64,000 nt of DNA from Acanthopleura granulata. Taxonomy: Eukaryota; Mollusca; Polyplacophora; Chitonida; Chitonidae. The stretch is taken from positions 973,357 through 1,037,356 of the forward strand of contig JABBOT010000033.1 in assembly GCA_016165875.1 (NCBI GenBank), given 5' to 3'. Below the pieces are notes generated by a model. That model did no database searches. It saw only the letters and a program-made list of their open reading frames with translations, and was not told the DNA's origin. Of this stretch, positions 62,301 through 63,142 are shown piece by piece. The translations under genes and the position numbers were made by a program. How positions within the stretch are numbered: the first letter of the stretch is position 1; the number at the start of each line of letters is the position of its first letter.

Positions 62301-62621
62301 TCCACATCTTACCTCTGACCATCAAGAAGGAAGCCGTTGAGGCGATGCCTTCCGAATTCTCTGCTCTACAGCGGTAACATCCTTCGTCCTTGTACGTCAC
62401 ATTCGGAATTACCATGGAGATACGGCCTTCCATCGTGTAATCGAAATTGTAGCGCGGATTGTTTGTGATGTCAATGCCGTCTTTGAACCAGCGGATGGTT
62501 GGACGAGGATTTCCGATCACCTGACACTTGAAGCGTTTGGAGCCGCCCAGGAGCGCCTCCGTGGGCCGGCTGGTGATGGTGGTCGGCATACTGAGGTCAC
62601 AGGTCAGACTCCAGTCAGGGG
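5357..62621 (-). CDS. unc-89: Obscurin/UNC-89-like giant muscle protein with RhoGEF module (partial, 20 exons)
   Basis: Joined exons, in transcription order: 62621-62313, 52283-48177, 47313-47082, 46322-46219, 45740-45491, 45046-44946, 40324-40127, 38179-38112, 34076-33930, 31676-31622, 30679-30585, 27590-27304, 22783-22610, 21568-21499, 20251-20159, 18283-18191, 17282-17118, 16110-15976, 8098-7939, 5497-5357. All have AG/GT borders, and all 19 junctions agree in phase. Approximate residues counted from the first exon seen: Ig 1-103; acidic repeat region 104-1445; Ig-like 1446-1540, 1560-1650 and 1675-1767; SH3-A 1790-1857; SH3-B 1889-1960; DH 1985-2140; PH 2184-2281; Ser/Pro/Lys linker 2282-2328. 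Family knowledge: obscurin/UNC-89 proteins sit at the sarcomeric M-line, link myosin filaments to other structures, and carry a DH-PH pair acting on Rho-family GTPases, usually with C-terminal kinase domains. The start codon and the C-terminal part lie outside the window. The family call is strong. Exact orthology and isoforms are inferred. Confidence 0.88.
5650..5797 (+). mobile_element. tRNA-derived SINE, 5'-truncated
   Basis: The core GTCAGCTAGCAACCTGCGGA, CCACCATAATGCTGGCCGCC and TATAAGTGAAATATTCTTGA is followed by AATAAATAAATAAATAAAT. This family recurs at least a dozen times in the window in both orientations, and the full-length copy lies at 54402-54668. Confidence 0.85.
5800..7205. 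other. Intron, nothing recognised except a short direct duplication
   Basis: A 44-bp direct repeat (GTTCAGACGAACTCACCAGC and flank) occurs at about 6898 and 6936. No coding or RNA signal is seen in the rest. Confidence 0.5.
7206..7415. repeat. 70-bp tandem repeat, 3 copies
   Basis: Three near-identical copies start at 7206, 7276 and 7346, with unit core GTAACAGTATTGTGCTTCAG and CTCAATACGGCCCTCTAATT. They differ by single bases. The array is intronic, between x19 and x20. Confidence 0.93.
7498..7636 (-). mobile_element. tRNA-derived SINE fragment
   Basis: Minus-strand copy: TATTTTATGCCGTACTCATG, ACGATGACGGCCAGCATTAT and ATCTGCAAGTTGCTG. It is the 3' half of the main SINE family. Confidence 0.8.
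7939..8098 (-). CDS. unc-89: Exon x19: PH domain, C-terminal strands and helix
   Basis: A 160-base exon, phase 0 in and phase 1 out, with acceptor CTTGCACCAG and donor GTGAGT. It encodes LQDVQINETVPSDDRMLELW and then SERLTCQARS. The PH C-terminal helix with its conserved tryptophan follows (AREAWANQIREGLKNL). It completes the PH domain begun in x18, across a 7.9 kb intron that holds a large 46-bp array. Confidence 0.9.
8727..10085. repeat. 46-bp minisatellite, about 29 copies
   Basis: The unit is about GCATACATACACCTGGCGTT then TCTGAGCCATAGTGATTCCA then CAGGTT. Variants include GGTGTT, GAGCAATAG, GACTCCATAGG and CACAGATT. It lies about 630 bases upstream of x19 in the x18-x19 intron. All three minus-strand frames are free of stops over hundreds of codons. 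This follows from the unit composition, and splice and phase logic gives no reason to call it coding. Confidence 0.96.
10113..10138. repeat. (AG)n microsatellite
   Basis: AGAGAG run of about 13 units directly after the 46-bp array. Confidence 0.95.
10140..12560. other. Intron with one SINE remnant, otherwise unremarkable
   Basis: At 11163-11278 there is a degenerate minus-strand SINE remnant (TTTATTTATTTCATTGTTAT, AGCCAGCATTATGGTGGGAG). No exon is supported elsewhere. 11900-12480 is AT-rich with scattered short open frames only. Confidence 0.5.
12563..12782 (-). mobile_element. tRNA-derived SINE, nearly full length
   Basis: Minus-strand copy running from the TATTTATCTGATTGGTGTTT tail through GGTTGCTGACAGACTTTCCC and CAGCATGAGCTGGTGTTGAA to the head remnant CTTGGGTCATC. 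The internal promoter is degenerate. Confidence 0.85.
13190..13625. mobile_element. Dispersed fold-back element, copy A (MITE-like)
   Basis: The left end is a hairpin: GTGAGAGATGGAAATGATAA pairs with TTATCATTTCCACCTCTCAC. A second hairpin GTGAAATACCACATTTTGAT / TATTTCAC lies near 13516-13545. A clearly related copy lies at 15455-15960, sharing GAACAATATTTATGGTATTC, GTCAGTGAAGGAAATACTGG and TGATGTATAAA. No coding capacity is seen, so a non-autonomous DNA-transposon-like repeat is the simplest reading. Confidence 0.6.
13975..14215 (-). mobile_element. Second SINE family (tRNA-derived, ATTCATTCATT tail), 5'-truncated
   Basis: Minus-strand copy sharing CCGCCAAAGTGCTGCC, GACACCAGACATGACACTCC, CACCCAGTCACATTATACCA and CTCAGTGCTAAGCGCCAAGC with the copies at 19486-19620, 19628-19955, 53268-53640 and 63795-63955. 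Confidence 0.75.
15455..15960. mobile_element. Dispersed fold-back element, copy B, carrying a telomeric-repeat insertion
   Basis: Related to copy A (13190-13625) over its length. Between GGAAATACTGGG and GCTGATGTATAA the two copies differ by a TTAGGG tract present only here. The right end lies about 15 bases from the donor of x18, so the element sits at the very start of that intron. Confidence 0.6.
15886..15934. repeat. Interstitial telomere-like (TTAGGG)n tract
   Basis: About seven TTAGGG units with small irregularities (one GGGGGG stretch, one missing T/G). This hexamer is the telomere repeat of most animals, including molluscs. It lies about 42 bases inside the intron after x18. Confidence 0.95.
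15976..16110 (-). CDS. unc-89: Exon x18: PH domain, N-terminal strands
   Basis: A 135-base exon, phase 0-0, with acceptor TCATTTAG and donor GTGAGT. It encodes GDLQVWENEPVGKGKDRHVF and then LFQDKLVLTKPNK. This is the standard PH core G-D-L-x-V-W, R-H-V-F-L-F-x-D-x-L-V-L-T-K. A dispersed repeat containing a telomere-like tract ends within about 50 bases of the donor. Confidence 0.92.
16111..17117. other. Intron x17-x18 with degenerate GATT/GACT-rich simple sequence
   Basis: 16118-16235 and 16447-16620 consist largely of imperfect GATTGACT / ACTGATTG words, a degraded tetranucleotide/octanucleotide tract. No exon or motif is seen in the rest. Confidence 0.55.
17118..17282 (-). CDS. unc-89: Exon x17: end of DH domain and DH-PH junction
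   Basis: A 165-base exon, phase 0-0, with acceptor TCATTACCCAG and donor GTGAGT. It starts DILKYTCRVGDDSTDTEGAI, the usual (K)D-I-L-K-Y-T end of CR3. The last DH helix follows (HMLSEILRRIEDVKLLGTVE), then EGFPGDLSSLGTLIRH leading into the PH domain. A 32-bp array begins about 45 bases upstream of the acceptor, in the branch-point region. Confidence 0.9.
17328..17588. repeat. 32-bp minisatellite, about 8 copies, next to the x17 acceptor
   Basis: The unit is about CACTACGTGTGTTGCATGAA plus AAGGTGGGGAAA. It begins about 45 bases upstream (minus strand) of the acceptor of x17, so it occupies the normal branch-point neighbourhood. Confidence 0.94.
17960..18205 (-). repeat. 55-bp tandem repeat overlapping the 3' end and donor of exon x16
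   Basis: Four to five diverged copies of about GTAACACACTTAAGTACAGC plus ACTGTCAATAATCACACTTA plus CTTTTAACACAGCCTG, with period 54-56. The first copy (minus-strand order) contains the last coding bases and donor of x16. Later copies contain TACAA|GTAAGT and TAAAA|GTAAGT, stronger donors than the real AAAA|GTAATG. Confidence 0.88.
18191..18283 (-). CDS. unc-89: Exon x16: DH domain, CR3
   Basis: A 93-base exon, phase 0-0, with acceptor CTGTTTCAG and donor AAAA|GTAATG. It encodes EYNRKSGSEQVLPECLRRPI and then ARIQEYQAVLK, the CR3 helix (L-x-x-P-x-x-R-I-x-x-Y-x-x-x-L-K). The conserved K-P-x-Q-R-I reads R-P-I-A-R-I, so the glutamine position is alanine. This is a departure from typical active Dbl proteins, though UNC-89-type DH domains are known to diverge here. 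The donor is weak and is followed by tandem copies containing stronger donors. Confidence 0.88.
18378..18594 (-). mobile_element. tRNA-derived SINE, nearly full length
   Basis: Minus-strand copy: TTGATTGGCGTTTTACGCCA, ATGATGGCGGCCAGGATGAT, GAAACCGGGCAGAACC and GTGAGAGGCTCACAGGTCAT. Confidence 0.88.
18686..19402. repeat. 35-bp minisatellite, about 20 copies
   Basis: The unit is about CCACATCTGTACAAACTTTT plus AAGGTTGCTTGTTTG. A block with the variants GATACATG, ACCAAC, GATGCATG and GTAGGTTG appears twice (about 18830-19040 and about 19075-19285), showing multi-unit duplication inside the array. Confidence 0.95.
19486..19622 (-). mobile_element. Second-family SINE fragment, inverted relative to its neighbour
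   Basis: Minus-strand fragment: CTGCTGCCTCACTGGAACAG, CAAAGACACCAGACAGGACA and CACCCAGTCACATTATACTG. It sits head-on to the plus-strand copy at 19628-19955. Confidence 0.8.
19628..19955 (+). mobile_element. Second-family SINE, essentially full length with tRNA-like head
   Basis: The head carries an A-box-like ACGCAGTTGGTAGAGCG and a B-box-like GGGTTCAAACC, and is followed by GGGCCATACC. The body contains CTTCCTCGCTAGGCGCTCAG, GTCAGTATAATGTGACTGGG and GTGTCTTCGGCAAG. The tail is ATTCATTCATTCATTC. Only part of the acceptor stem pairs, so this is a SINE rather than a working tRNA gene. Confidence 0.88.
20159..20251 (-). CDS. unc-89: Exon x15: DH domain, CR2 region
   Basis: A 93-base exon, phase 0-0, with acceptor TTTAATTTCAG and donor GTTTGT. 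It encodes KDQFEKYIPYGSGRDNAEFL and then LSGEDVKKFLK. This corresponds to the DH helix where F-x-x-Y-x-x-Y-C/G-x-x-x-x-x-A occurs. Splice phases match x14 and x16. Confidence 0.87.
20600..20755 (-). mobile_element. Degenerate tRNA-derived SINE with internal poly-G
   Basis: Minus-strand remnant: TTACTTATTTCATTGGTGCT, GACAACAGCTACATCATTGC and GGAAATTGGGCGG. The position of the normal GCCCGGGGG motif is expanded to a G run (20691-20704). Confidence 0.65.
20760..21498. other. Intron x14-x15, nothing recognised
   Basis: AT-rich intron sequence without exon, repeat or RNA signal. Confidence 0.5.
21499..21568 (-). CDS. unc-89: Exon x14: DH domain, middle helix
   Basis: A 70-base exon, phase 2 in and phase 0 out, with acceptor GTTTTGCAG and donor GTAAGC. 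It encodes VLLPALTSCALNPGTVGKVM and then LEL, matching the DH pattern F-L-P-x-L-x-x-C-x-x-x-P-x-x-V-G-x-x-F. I found this short exon by looking for the piece missing between x13 and x15. Both phases fit exactly. Confidence 0.88.
21612..21800 (-). mobile_element. Possible third SINE-like remnant
   Basis: TTATTGTATTTAATTGGCGC, CGGAATTTTTCACCGATGTA and TTATTGGCAAAGAGAATGCG resemble, in order, the tail and core of the main SINE but are strongly diverged. Weakly supported. Confidence 0.35.
22000..22206. repeat. Irregular tandem repeat, 4-5 copies of about 48 bp
   Basis: Repeated words are AGTCACTGACAAAATTC, GAGTCATTCAGGGGAC and ATCAACCAAAAT, with spacing 35 to 49 bases. Intronic (x13-x14). Confidence 0.85.
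22610..22783 (-). CDS. unc-89: Exon x13: DH (RhoGEF) domain, CR1
   Basis: A 174-base exon, phase 2-2, with acceptor TTTGTTTTAG and donor GTAAAT. It encodes RYVLTDLLETEREYINQLKN and then ITECFHDNM, followed by the I-P-D-I-V-x-E-K-x-x-V-I-F-G-N-V-x-D-I stretch. This is the canonical first conserved region of Dbl-homology domains, in which the glutamate of TEREY contacts the GTPase switch region, plus the I-F-G-N linker helix. The fit is very good. Confidence 0.93.
22784..25200. other. Intron x12-x13, right-hand part, nothing recognised
   Basis: No exon, RNA gene or clear repeat over this stretch. The weak open frames lack the splice phase needed between x12 and x13, which already join in phase. 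Confidence 0.5.
25219..25570. repeat. Perfect 68-bp tandem repeat, 5 copies
   Basis: Copies start at 25219, 25287, 25355, 25423 and 25491, followed by a partial sixth. The unit is CTCGCAATATGAATGAATGA, TTATGGCTTAACGCCACATC, GGCAATATCTCAGCCATATC, GTGGCGAG. I see no differences between copies. The core TTATGGCTTAACGCCACA also appears once, diverged, at 46034-46055, so the array probably amplified a dispersed element end. Confidence 0.96.
25571..27303. other. Intron x12-x13, left-hand part, nothing recognised
   Basis: AT-rich sequence with an A17 run near 26264 and a G/T-rich stretch at 26690-26850 containing partial internal duplications. No exon signal. Confidence 0.5.
27304..27590 (-). CDS. 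unc-89: Exon x12: SH3-B (canonical) plus linker to the DH domain
   Basis: A 287-base exon, phase 0 in and phase 2 out, with acceptor GTTGTGCAG and donor GTGAGG. It encodes HYPLYVAVADYNPP, EGQFVEVLD, EKWLVR and then QGWVPASYLEEK. All SH3 hallmarks are present: A-V-A-D-Y, the W-L-V-R tryptophan, G-W-V-P-A-S-Y-L. After the SH3 come about 30 residues (STRETFREDIIKISNKQQEA) leading into the DH helix. The 5' end is uncertain by multiples of 30 bases, because a 30-bp array made of copies of this acceptor and first coding bases lies immediately upstream. The innermost acceptor gives the shortest SH3 consistent with the family. Confidence 0.9.
27575..28815 (-). repeat. 30-bp minisatellite built from the SH3-B splice acceptor, about 41 copies
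   Basis: The minus-strand unit is GTTGCTGTTGTGCAGCACTA plus CCCTCTGTAC. It contains the complete acceptor GTTGTGCAG and the first coding bases CACTACCCTCTGTACGTTGC of exon x12. Shorter 19-20 bp units recur at intervals (minus strand GTTGCACTACTCTCTGTAC). All three minus frames are stop-free, and the 30-base unit would read VAVVQHYPLY. Confidence 0.96.
29041..29060. repeat. (AT)n microsatellite
   Basis: About ten AT dinucleotides. Confidence 0.9.
29345..30584. repeat. 27-bp degenerate minisatellite running up to the donor of exon x11
   Basis: The unit is about GAAGTCAGAGGTCAAATCTG plus GCTGTAT. It is diverged at the left and nearly perfect at 30330-30540. It abuts the x11 donor, whose plus-strand sequence GTATGACGTCAAACCTCTGG is itself a diverged unit. 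About 45 copies including degenerate ones. Confidence 0.93.
30585..30679 (-). CDS. unc-89: Exon x11: basic/acidic linker between the two SH3 domains
   Basis: A 95-base exon, phase 1 in and phase 0 out, with acceptor TTTTTCTCAG and donor CAGAG|GTTTGA. It encodes VQSKTVKRQLSRKKSEDAGS and then SGEEDSVRTPE, a Ser/Lys/Glu linker with possible phosphorylation sites (RKKS, RTP). The donor runs directly into a long 27-bp minisatellite. The donor sequence itself resembles the repeat unit. Confidence 0.82.
30936..31190 (+). mobile_element. tRNA-derived SINE, nearly full length
   Basis: CACTAGTGCAGCGTAATGAC at the head, CGCTGTGGGTTCATGTACAG as B-box region, CCTCCCACCATAATGCGGGC core, and an AATAAATAAATAAATAAA tail. 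Confidence 0.88.
31622..31676 (-). CDS. unc-89: Exon x10: C-terminal strand of SH3-A
   Basis: A 55-base exon, phase 0 in and phase 1 out, with acceptor ATGTTTCAG and donor GTTGGT. It encodes VCYVPVSLLKAEESKKME. V-C-Y-V-P-V-S-L-L aligns with the SH3 ending G-W-V-P-A-S-Y-L of SH3-B. The glycine and the final tyrosine of the ligand-binding surface are replaced by cysteine and leucine. SH3-A is therefore split by an intron whereas SH3-B is not. Confidence 0.85.
31970..32165 (-). mobile_element. tRNA-derived SINE, 5'-truncated
   Basis: ATTTATTTATTTATTTATTG tail, TATACGATGGCGGCCAGCAT core and CAGCATGAGCTGGGCTTGAA near the B box. Confidence 0.88.
32388..32590 (-). mobile_element. tRNA-derived SINE, 5'-truncated
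   Basis: TTATTTGATTGGTGTTTTAC tail, ACGACGACGACCAGCATTAT core and GCCAGCATGAGCTGGTCTTG. Lies about 230 bases from the preceding copy in the same orientation. Confidence 0.88.
33037..33255. repeat. 17-bp minisatellite, about 12 copies
   Basis: The unit is about GCGCATTCATGTAATTG, with GGTGCATTCATGTAAGG variants. Intronic between x9 and x10. Confidence 0.92.
33260..33929. other. Intron x9-x10, nothing recognised
   Basis: No exon or repeat signal. Confidence 0.5.
33930..34076 (-). CDS. unc-89: Exon x9: SH3-A, N-terminal three quarters
   Basis: A 147-base exon, phase 0-0, with acceptor GGATTTCCAG and donor GTCAGG. It encodes ELFMKAYTLLSDHKDAATDF, then SLKEGETVEVLD and DKWLVRKQADKEK. The pattern matches an SH3 domain: RT loop, then G-E-x-V-E-V-L-D, then the conserved W-L-V-R. 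The usual ALYDY ligand-binding motif is degraded to KAYTLLS. The domain is completed by x10. It is closely parallel to SH3-B (EGQFVEVLD, EKWLVR), so the two are probably tandem duplicates. Confidence 0.88.
34418..37895. repeat. 94-bp satellite-like array, about 37 copies
   Basis: The unit is GAAGCTTGATGGAGACACTT, GAGGTATCCCATACATATAA, GCTACACCTAACTATGTACG, GGCCAGTTAAAATGTTAACT, ACAACGGCTATCAC. Variation is confined to a few positions (CCC/TCT/TCG before CATACATA, GGGCTAG/GAGCCAG/GGGCTGG, TTAAC/TTAGC). One unit at 37231-37301 is sharply diverged and GC-richer. It lies in the x8-x9 intron, 340 bases upstream of x9 and 215 bases downstream of x8. Confidence 0.97.
38112..38179 (-). CDS. unc-89: Exon x8: short Glu/Thr/Ala linker before SH3-A
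   Basis: A 68-base exon, phase 1 in and phase 0 out, with acceptor TTCGACAG and donor GTAAGT. It encodes AAPGQESISGETTALKAEGE and then TLD. No fold is recognisable. It is supported by clean splice sites and by the phase it needs to bridge (Ig-4 exit phase 1, SH3-A entry phase 0). As a small exon without a domain it is a candidate for alternative skipping, but skipping would shift the frame. Confidence 0.75.
38180..38786. other. Intron x7-x8, nothing recognised
   Basis: AT-rich intron sequence leading into the 34-bp array. Confidence 0.5.
38788..39830. repeat. 34-bp minisatellite, about 30 copies
   Basis: The unit is about GTACAGTAGGACTTGCATTG plus TACCAGTTATTGAT. Two main variable sites (ACTT/AGAT/AGTT and TACC/TAAC) alternate without obvious order. 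Intronic, x7-x8. Confidence 0.96.
40127..40324 (-). CDS. unc-89: Exon x7: second half of Ig-4
   Basis: A 198-base exon, phase 1-1, with acceptor GTTTTAACAG and donor GTTTGT. It begins G-R-P-P-P-T-V-T-W-F-K-N, giving the core tryptophan. It ends S-D-S-G-N-Y-T-I-C-V-E-N-P-A-G. The residue in register with the usual F-strand cysteine is isoleucine; the cysteine is shifted by one and would point out of the core. A second cysteine (GHNCKLF) lies in the C-D region. This exon leads into the linker before the SH3 domains. Confidence 0.9.
40325..41285. other. Intron x6-x7, nothing recognised
   Basis: No exon or RNA signal in this part. Confidence 0.5.
41290..41845. repeat. 31-bp minisatellite, about 18 copies
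   Basis: The unit is about CATTGTTAAATGTGCCTGGC plus ATTATCCAAAA. GTT/GCT and TGG/TCG variants segregate into left and right halves of the array. Confidence 0.96.
42102..42121. repeat. Poly-C run
   Basis: Twenty consecutive C residues. The length is uncertain because such runs are error-prone. Confidence 0.9.
42700..42910 (-). mobile_element. Possible tRNA-derived SINE of a different family
   Basis: On the minus strand CCTCGGTGGCCGAGTAGTCT resembles an A box and GGTCGCAGGCTCAGATTCGG a B box. Downstream sequence differs from the main SINE. Single copy in the window. Confidence 0.5.
43350..43690 (+). mobile_element. Degenerate second-family SINE
   Basis: CCCAGGTTTAGTCCTGGCTA (B-box-like), ACCAGTATAATGGACTGACT, TCTTCAGCAATTCCTC and TGTTGACGTTACACCCC appear in the order expected for the family, but diverged. 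Confidence 0.5.
43690..44870. other. Intron x6-x7, right-hand part, nothing recognised
   Basis: No exon, repeat or RNA signal until the donor duplications at 44871. Confidence 0.5.
44871..44954 (-). repeat. Tandem duplication of a splice donor (4 copies, 22-23 bp)
   Basis: Read on the minus strand, the x6 donor context CTGTCACAG|GTAAGCTCC is repeated. Copies begin on the plus strand near 44938, 44916, 44894 and 44871, and the unit is about GAGCTTACCTGTGACAGTTAAG. Three of the four copies keep a strong CAG|GTAAGC donor; the one at 44894 reads CAAGTAAGC. Use of the second donor would add 22 bases and shift the frame. Longer extensions meet a TAA formed by the GTAAGC itself. Confidence 0.9.
44946..45046 (-). 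CDS. unc-89: Exon x6: first half of cysteine-less Ig-4
   Basis: A 101-base exon, phase 2 in and phase 1 out, with acceptor TTCTTGTAG. It encodes VTLKDMEPPELSTKPESQSV and then MEGEPVTLSASVTG. The B-strand cysteine position is alanine. The donor (CACAG|GTAAGC) is the first of four tandem near-identical copies of the same donor sequence at 22-23 bp spacing. Only this first donor keeps the phase with x7 and avoids a stop. Confidence 0.88.
45491..45740 (-). CDS. unc-89: Exon x5: second half of cysteine-less Ig-3 plus linker
   Basis: A 250-base exon, phase 1 in and phase 2 out, with acceptor ATTAATTAG and donor GTATAG. It starts G-N-P-V-P-R-V-S-W-Y-K-D, giving the core tryptophan. It carries LLQILNTVEADAGRYRATAV, where the F-strand cysteine position is alanine. 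A single cysteine follows in the G strand (GETSCDIKV) and has no obvious disulfide partner. The exon ends in a Pro/Ser/Thr/Glu linker. It is strongly similar to x3 (the QILNTV-ADAG core is shared). Confidence 0.9.
46219..46322 (-). CDS. unc-89: Exon x4: first half of cysteine-less Ig-3
   Basis: A 104-base exon, phase 2 in and phase 1 out, with acceptor GACTTTTAG and donor GTAGGC. It encodes PTSERPEKTPPEVTGPAEIS and then VETGQTLSVEVTVRG. This closely resembles the Ig-2 start at the end of x2 (PPEVVSGPTEISVEVGQ). The B-strand cysteine position is valine. The short length and the position of both introns match x6, supporting duplication of a two-exon Ig cassette. Confidence 0.88.
46855..46985 (-). 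mobile_element. tRNA-derived SINE fragment
   Basis: TTTACTTATTTCATTAGCAT tail and ACGACAGCGGCCAGCGTCTT core. Truncated and diverged. Located about 95 bases from the donor of x3. Confidence 0.75.
47082..47313 (-). CDS. unc-89: Exon x3: second half of cysteine-less Ig-2 plus linker
   Basis: A 232-base exon, phase 1 in and phase 2 out, with acceptor ATTTTCAG and donor GTAAGT. It begins G-F-P-T-P-K-V-S-W-K-K, giving the core tryptophan. It continues through NGDVYTLQILNTVVADAGKY to the F strand YKLTASNSEG, where the usual cysteine is leucine. The exon closes with a Lys/Glu-rich linker (VPPKEKEKKEE). Together with the end of x2 it forms one Ig fold in which the B-strand cysteine is valine (NIQVTLSG) and the F-strand cysteine is leucine. 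Confidence 0.9.
47570..47905. mobile_element. Fold-back (MITE-like) element, copy 1
   Basis: The left end AGGGGAGTTTTGAGATTGAA and inner CTGTCAAAAATGTTAGGCAA match, in inverted order, the right arm ending near 54262. Near 47858-47890 the inverted segment CTGACATTTTTGACAAGTCA pairs with the left arm. No coding capacity. Confidence 0.65.
48177..52283 (-). CDS. unc-89: Exon x2: 4.1 kb exon, acidic Glu/Ser/Thr/Lys/Val-rich disordered region plus start of Ig-2
   Basis: One uninterrupted 4107-base exon (1369 codons, phase 1-1) with acceptor TTGTTGTAG and donor GTGAGT. The reading frame continues upstream into intron, so the acceptor rather than an ATG defines the start. The composition is strongly acidic and low-complexity. 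It begins with an E/R/K-rich stretch. A charged, probably helical or coiled-coil segment rich in KKREEEE-type runs lies near 51150-51330. Long Glu/Ser/Val/Thr-rich sequence follows, containing a 9-residue tandem repeat (49203-49416), a 15-residue tandem repeat (48401-48580) and four dispersed copies of a GVAEG-type motif. The last 27 or so residues (PPEVVSGPTEISVEVGQ onward) are the A-B strands of an Ig-like domain completed in x3. The role is inferred: an extensible or scaffolding spacer comparable in style to the PEVK region of titin or the KSP region of nematode UNC-89. I see no homology to either at sequence level. Confidence 0.9.
48401..48580 (-). repeat. In-frame 45-bp coding minisatellite (15-residue repeat, VDVEETPAKLEP core)
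   Basis: Four tandem 45-base copies inside exon x2, starting near 48401, 48446, 48491 and 48536. Each encodes S-V-S-(V/A)-D-V-E-E-T-P-A-K-L-E-P. DNA identity between copies is almost complete. Flanking sequence (DVNVDVEETPAK on one side, SVSADVETSQKPDE on the other) shows decayed versions of the same motif, so the repeat probably expanded from an older degenerate VSVDVEE-type pattern. Confidence 0.95.
49203..49416 (-). repeat. In-frame 27-bp coding minisatellite (9-residue repeat ADVSVKTES)
   Basis: Eight tandem copies of a 27-base unit encode D-V-S-V-K-T-E-S-A with only two residue changes (one S to F, one T to S). They lie inside the acidic exon x2. The copies are nearly identical in DNA as well as protein, so the array is young or homogenised and probably varies in copy number between individuals. 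The frame is preserved because the unit is a multiple of three. Confidence 0.95.
52284..53265. other. Intron x1-x2, nothing recognised
   Basis: No exon, RNA gene or repeat supported. Confidence 0.5.
53268..53640 (-). mobile_element. Second-family SINE, nearly full length
   Basis: TTGGGGTTTTACGTCATAAT, CAACAATTTTTCAGTCATGA, AAAGTGCTGCCTCCATTGGA, CACCCAGCCACATTATACTA and CTCAGTGCTGAGTGCCAAGT. The tRNA-like head at 53550-53600 is diverged. Confidence 0.82.
53847..54262. mobile_element. Fold-back (MITE-like) element, copy 2
   Basis: The left arm GAGTTTCGAGATTGAACTCT is inverted at the right as AAGTTCAAACTCGAAACTCC. Inner arms CCTACTGTATCATGTGA and TCACAAGGTACAGTAGC also pair. The right arm (about 220 bases) matches copy 1 at 47570-47790 in inverted orientation. 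A short direct repeat TGACTTTACTGATCACC lies at 53935 and 53988. Confidence 0.7.
54402..54668 (-). mobile_element. Main-family tRNA-derived SINE, full-length reference copy
   Basis: Minus-strand order: head GGGGCCTCCGTGGCTCAGTC (A box), GAGTTCAAGACCAGC (B box), GGTTGCTGGCAG equivalent core, CCCGGGCTCTGCCCGGTTTC, CCTCCCATCTTAATGCTGGC, TATAAGTGAAATACTCTTGA, and tail CAAATAAATAAATAAATA. About 265 bases. Conserved-core organisation is similar to metazoan SINE superfamilies such as MetaSINEs. That assignment is from memory of the style, not a database match. Confidence 0.92.
54663..55215. repeat. Degenerate ACACTTAGACACTGAC-type tandem repeat
   Basis: Short words ACACTTAGACA, GACACTGACACTTAGA and GACAGACACCCACACTTAGA in irregular higher-order succession, starting at the head of the SINE at 54402-54668. 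Confidence 0.9.
55216..58300. other. Intron x1-x2 with one GA microsatellite
   Basis: A (GA)n run of about 23 units lies at 56321-56368. The remaining sequence, including several short open frames, has no family resemblance, splice-phase fit or repeat structure I can support. Confidence 0.5.
58305..58592 (+). mobile_element. Main-family tRNA-derived SINE, nearly full length
   Basis: GGTGGGCTGTGTGGCTGAGG head, GTGAGCTCAAGCCCAGCTCA B-box region, TTTCCTCCCACCAAAATGCT core, AATGAATAAATGAA tail. Confidence 0.88.
58809..61625. other. Intron x1-x2, nothing recognised
   Basis: A partially duplicated segment occurs at 60395-60500 and 60560-60665 (GAGTCAAAACAAACA, ACAGAGGTCAAAGTCAAGGG and TGTCTGCCTTGTCA in the same order), a diverged direct repeat of about 165 bases spacing. 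No exon signal. Confidence 0.5.
61632..61852 (+). mobile_element. Main-family tRNA-derived SINE, 5'-truncated
   Basis: CTGTCGCTGTGAGTTCAAGA, TCATGCTGGCTTCCTCTCCA, GTCTGCCAGCAACCTGCGGA and TATTCTTGAGTACGGTGTAG, then AAATAAATAAATAAATAG. Confidence 0.9.
62313..62621 (-). CDS. unc-89: Exon x1: canonical I-set immunoglobulin domain
   Basis: A 309-base exon, phase 1 at both ends, which is the classic shuffling-compatible Ig exon. The acceptor is CTGCTACAG and the donor is GTAAGA. The translation shows the B-strand cysteine (FKCQVIGNP), the core tryptophan (IRWFKDG) and the F-strand D-x-G-x-Y-x-C (KDEGCYRCRAEN). All hallmark I-set residues, including the disulfide pair, are therefore present. The segment before the Ig (about 20 residues) has no recognisable motif. 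The Ig is contained in one exon with no internal intron, unlike the three downstream Ig domains of this gene. It is separated from x2 by a 10 kb intron, and other phase 1-1 exons could be hidden or alternatively used there. Exons further upstream lie beyond the right edge. Confidence 0.9.
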
Positions 62622-62862
62622 CTGTAGCAGAAGGAATAAAGTTTAAATACCCTAAATTATCTAACATTACGTCCTTAACTAAGTCGCATCTTTTAGCATC
62701 TGACAGTTCTGTTGATTTTAGAAAGGTATTTTGAGGCCTGTTTAGTAGACACGGTCAAATCCTACTGAAAAAAAATGTCATTTTTAGAGCCAAAAATATT
62801 ATTTTATGACATTAATTTGCCTGTAAAAATGCTCTTTTTGGTTGAAATTTGAGATCATTTAG

Positions 62863-63142
62863 GGTATGTGGGTCAGGTTGAGTTCAGAATTTAAGATCAT
62901 TTAGGGTATGTGGGTCAGATTGAGTTCAGAATTTTAGATCATGTAGGGTATGTGGGTCAGACAGAGTTCAGAATTTTAGATCATTTAAGGTATGTGGGTC
63001 AGATTGAGTTCAGAATTTTAGATCATGTAGGGTATGTGGGTCAGATAGAGTTCAGAATTTTAGATCATTTAGGGTATGTGGGTCAGACTGAGTTCAGAAA
63101 TTGAGATCATTTAGGGTATGTGGGTCAGGTTGAGTTCAGAAT
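62863..63142. repeat. 42-bp minisatellite, 6-7 copies
   Basis: The unit is about GATCATTTAGGGTATGTGGG plus TCAGATTGAGTTCAGAATTTTA. The multiple of three keeps one plus frame open. It lies about 240 bases upstream of x1. Confidence 0.94.
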
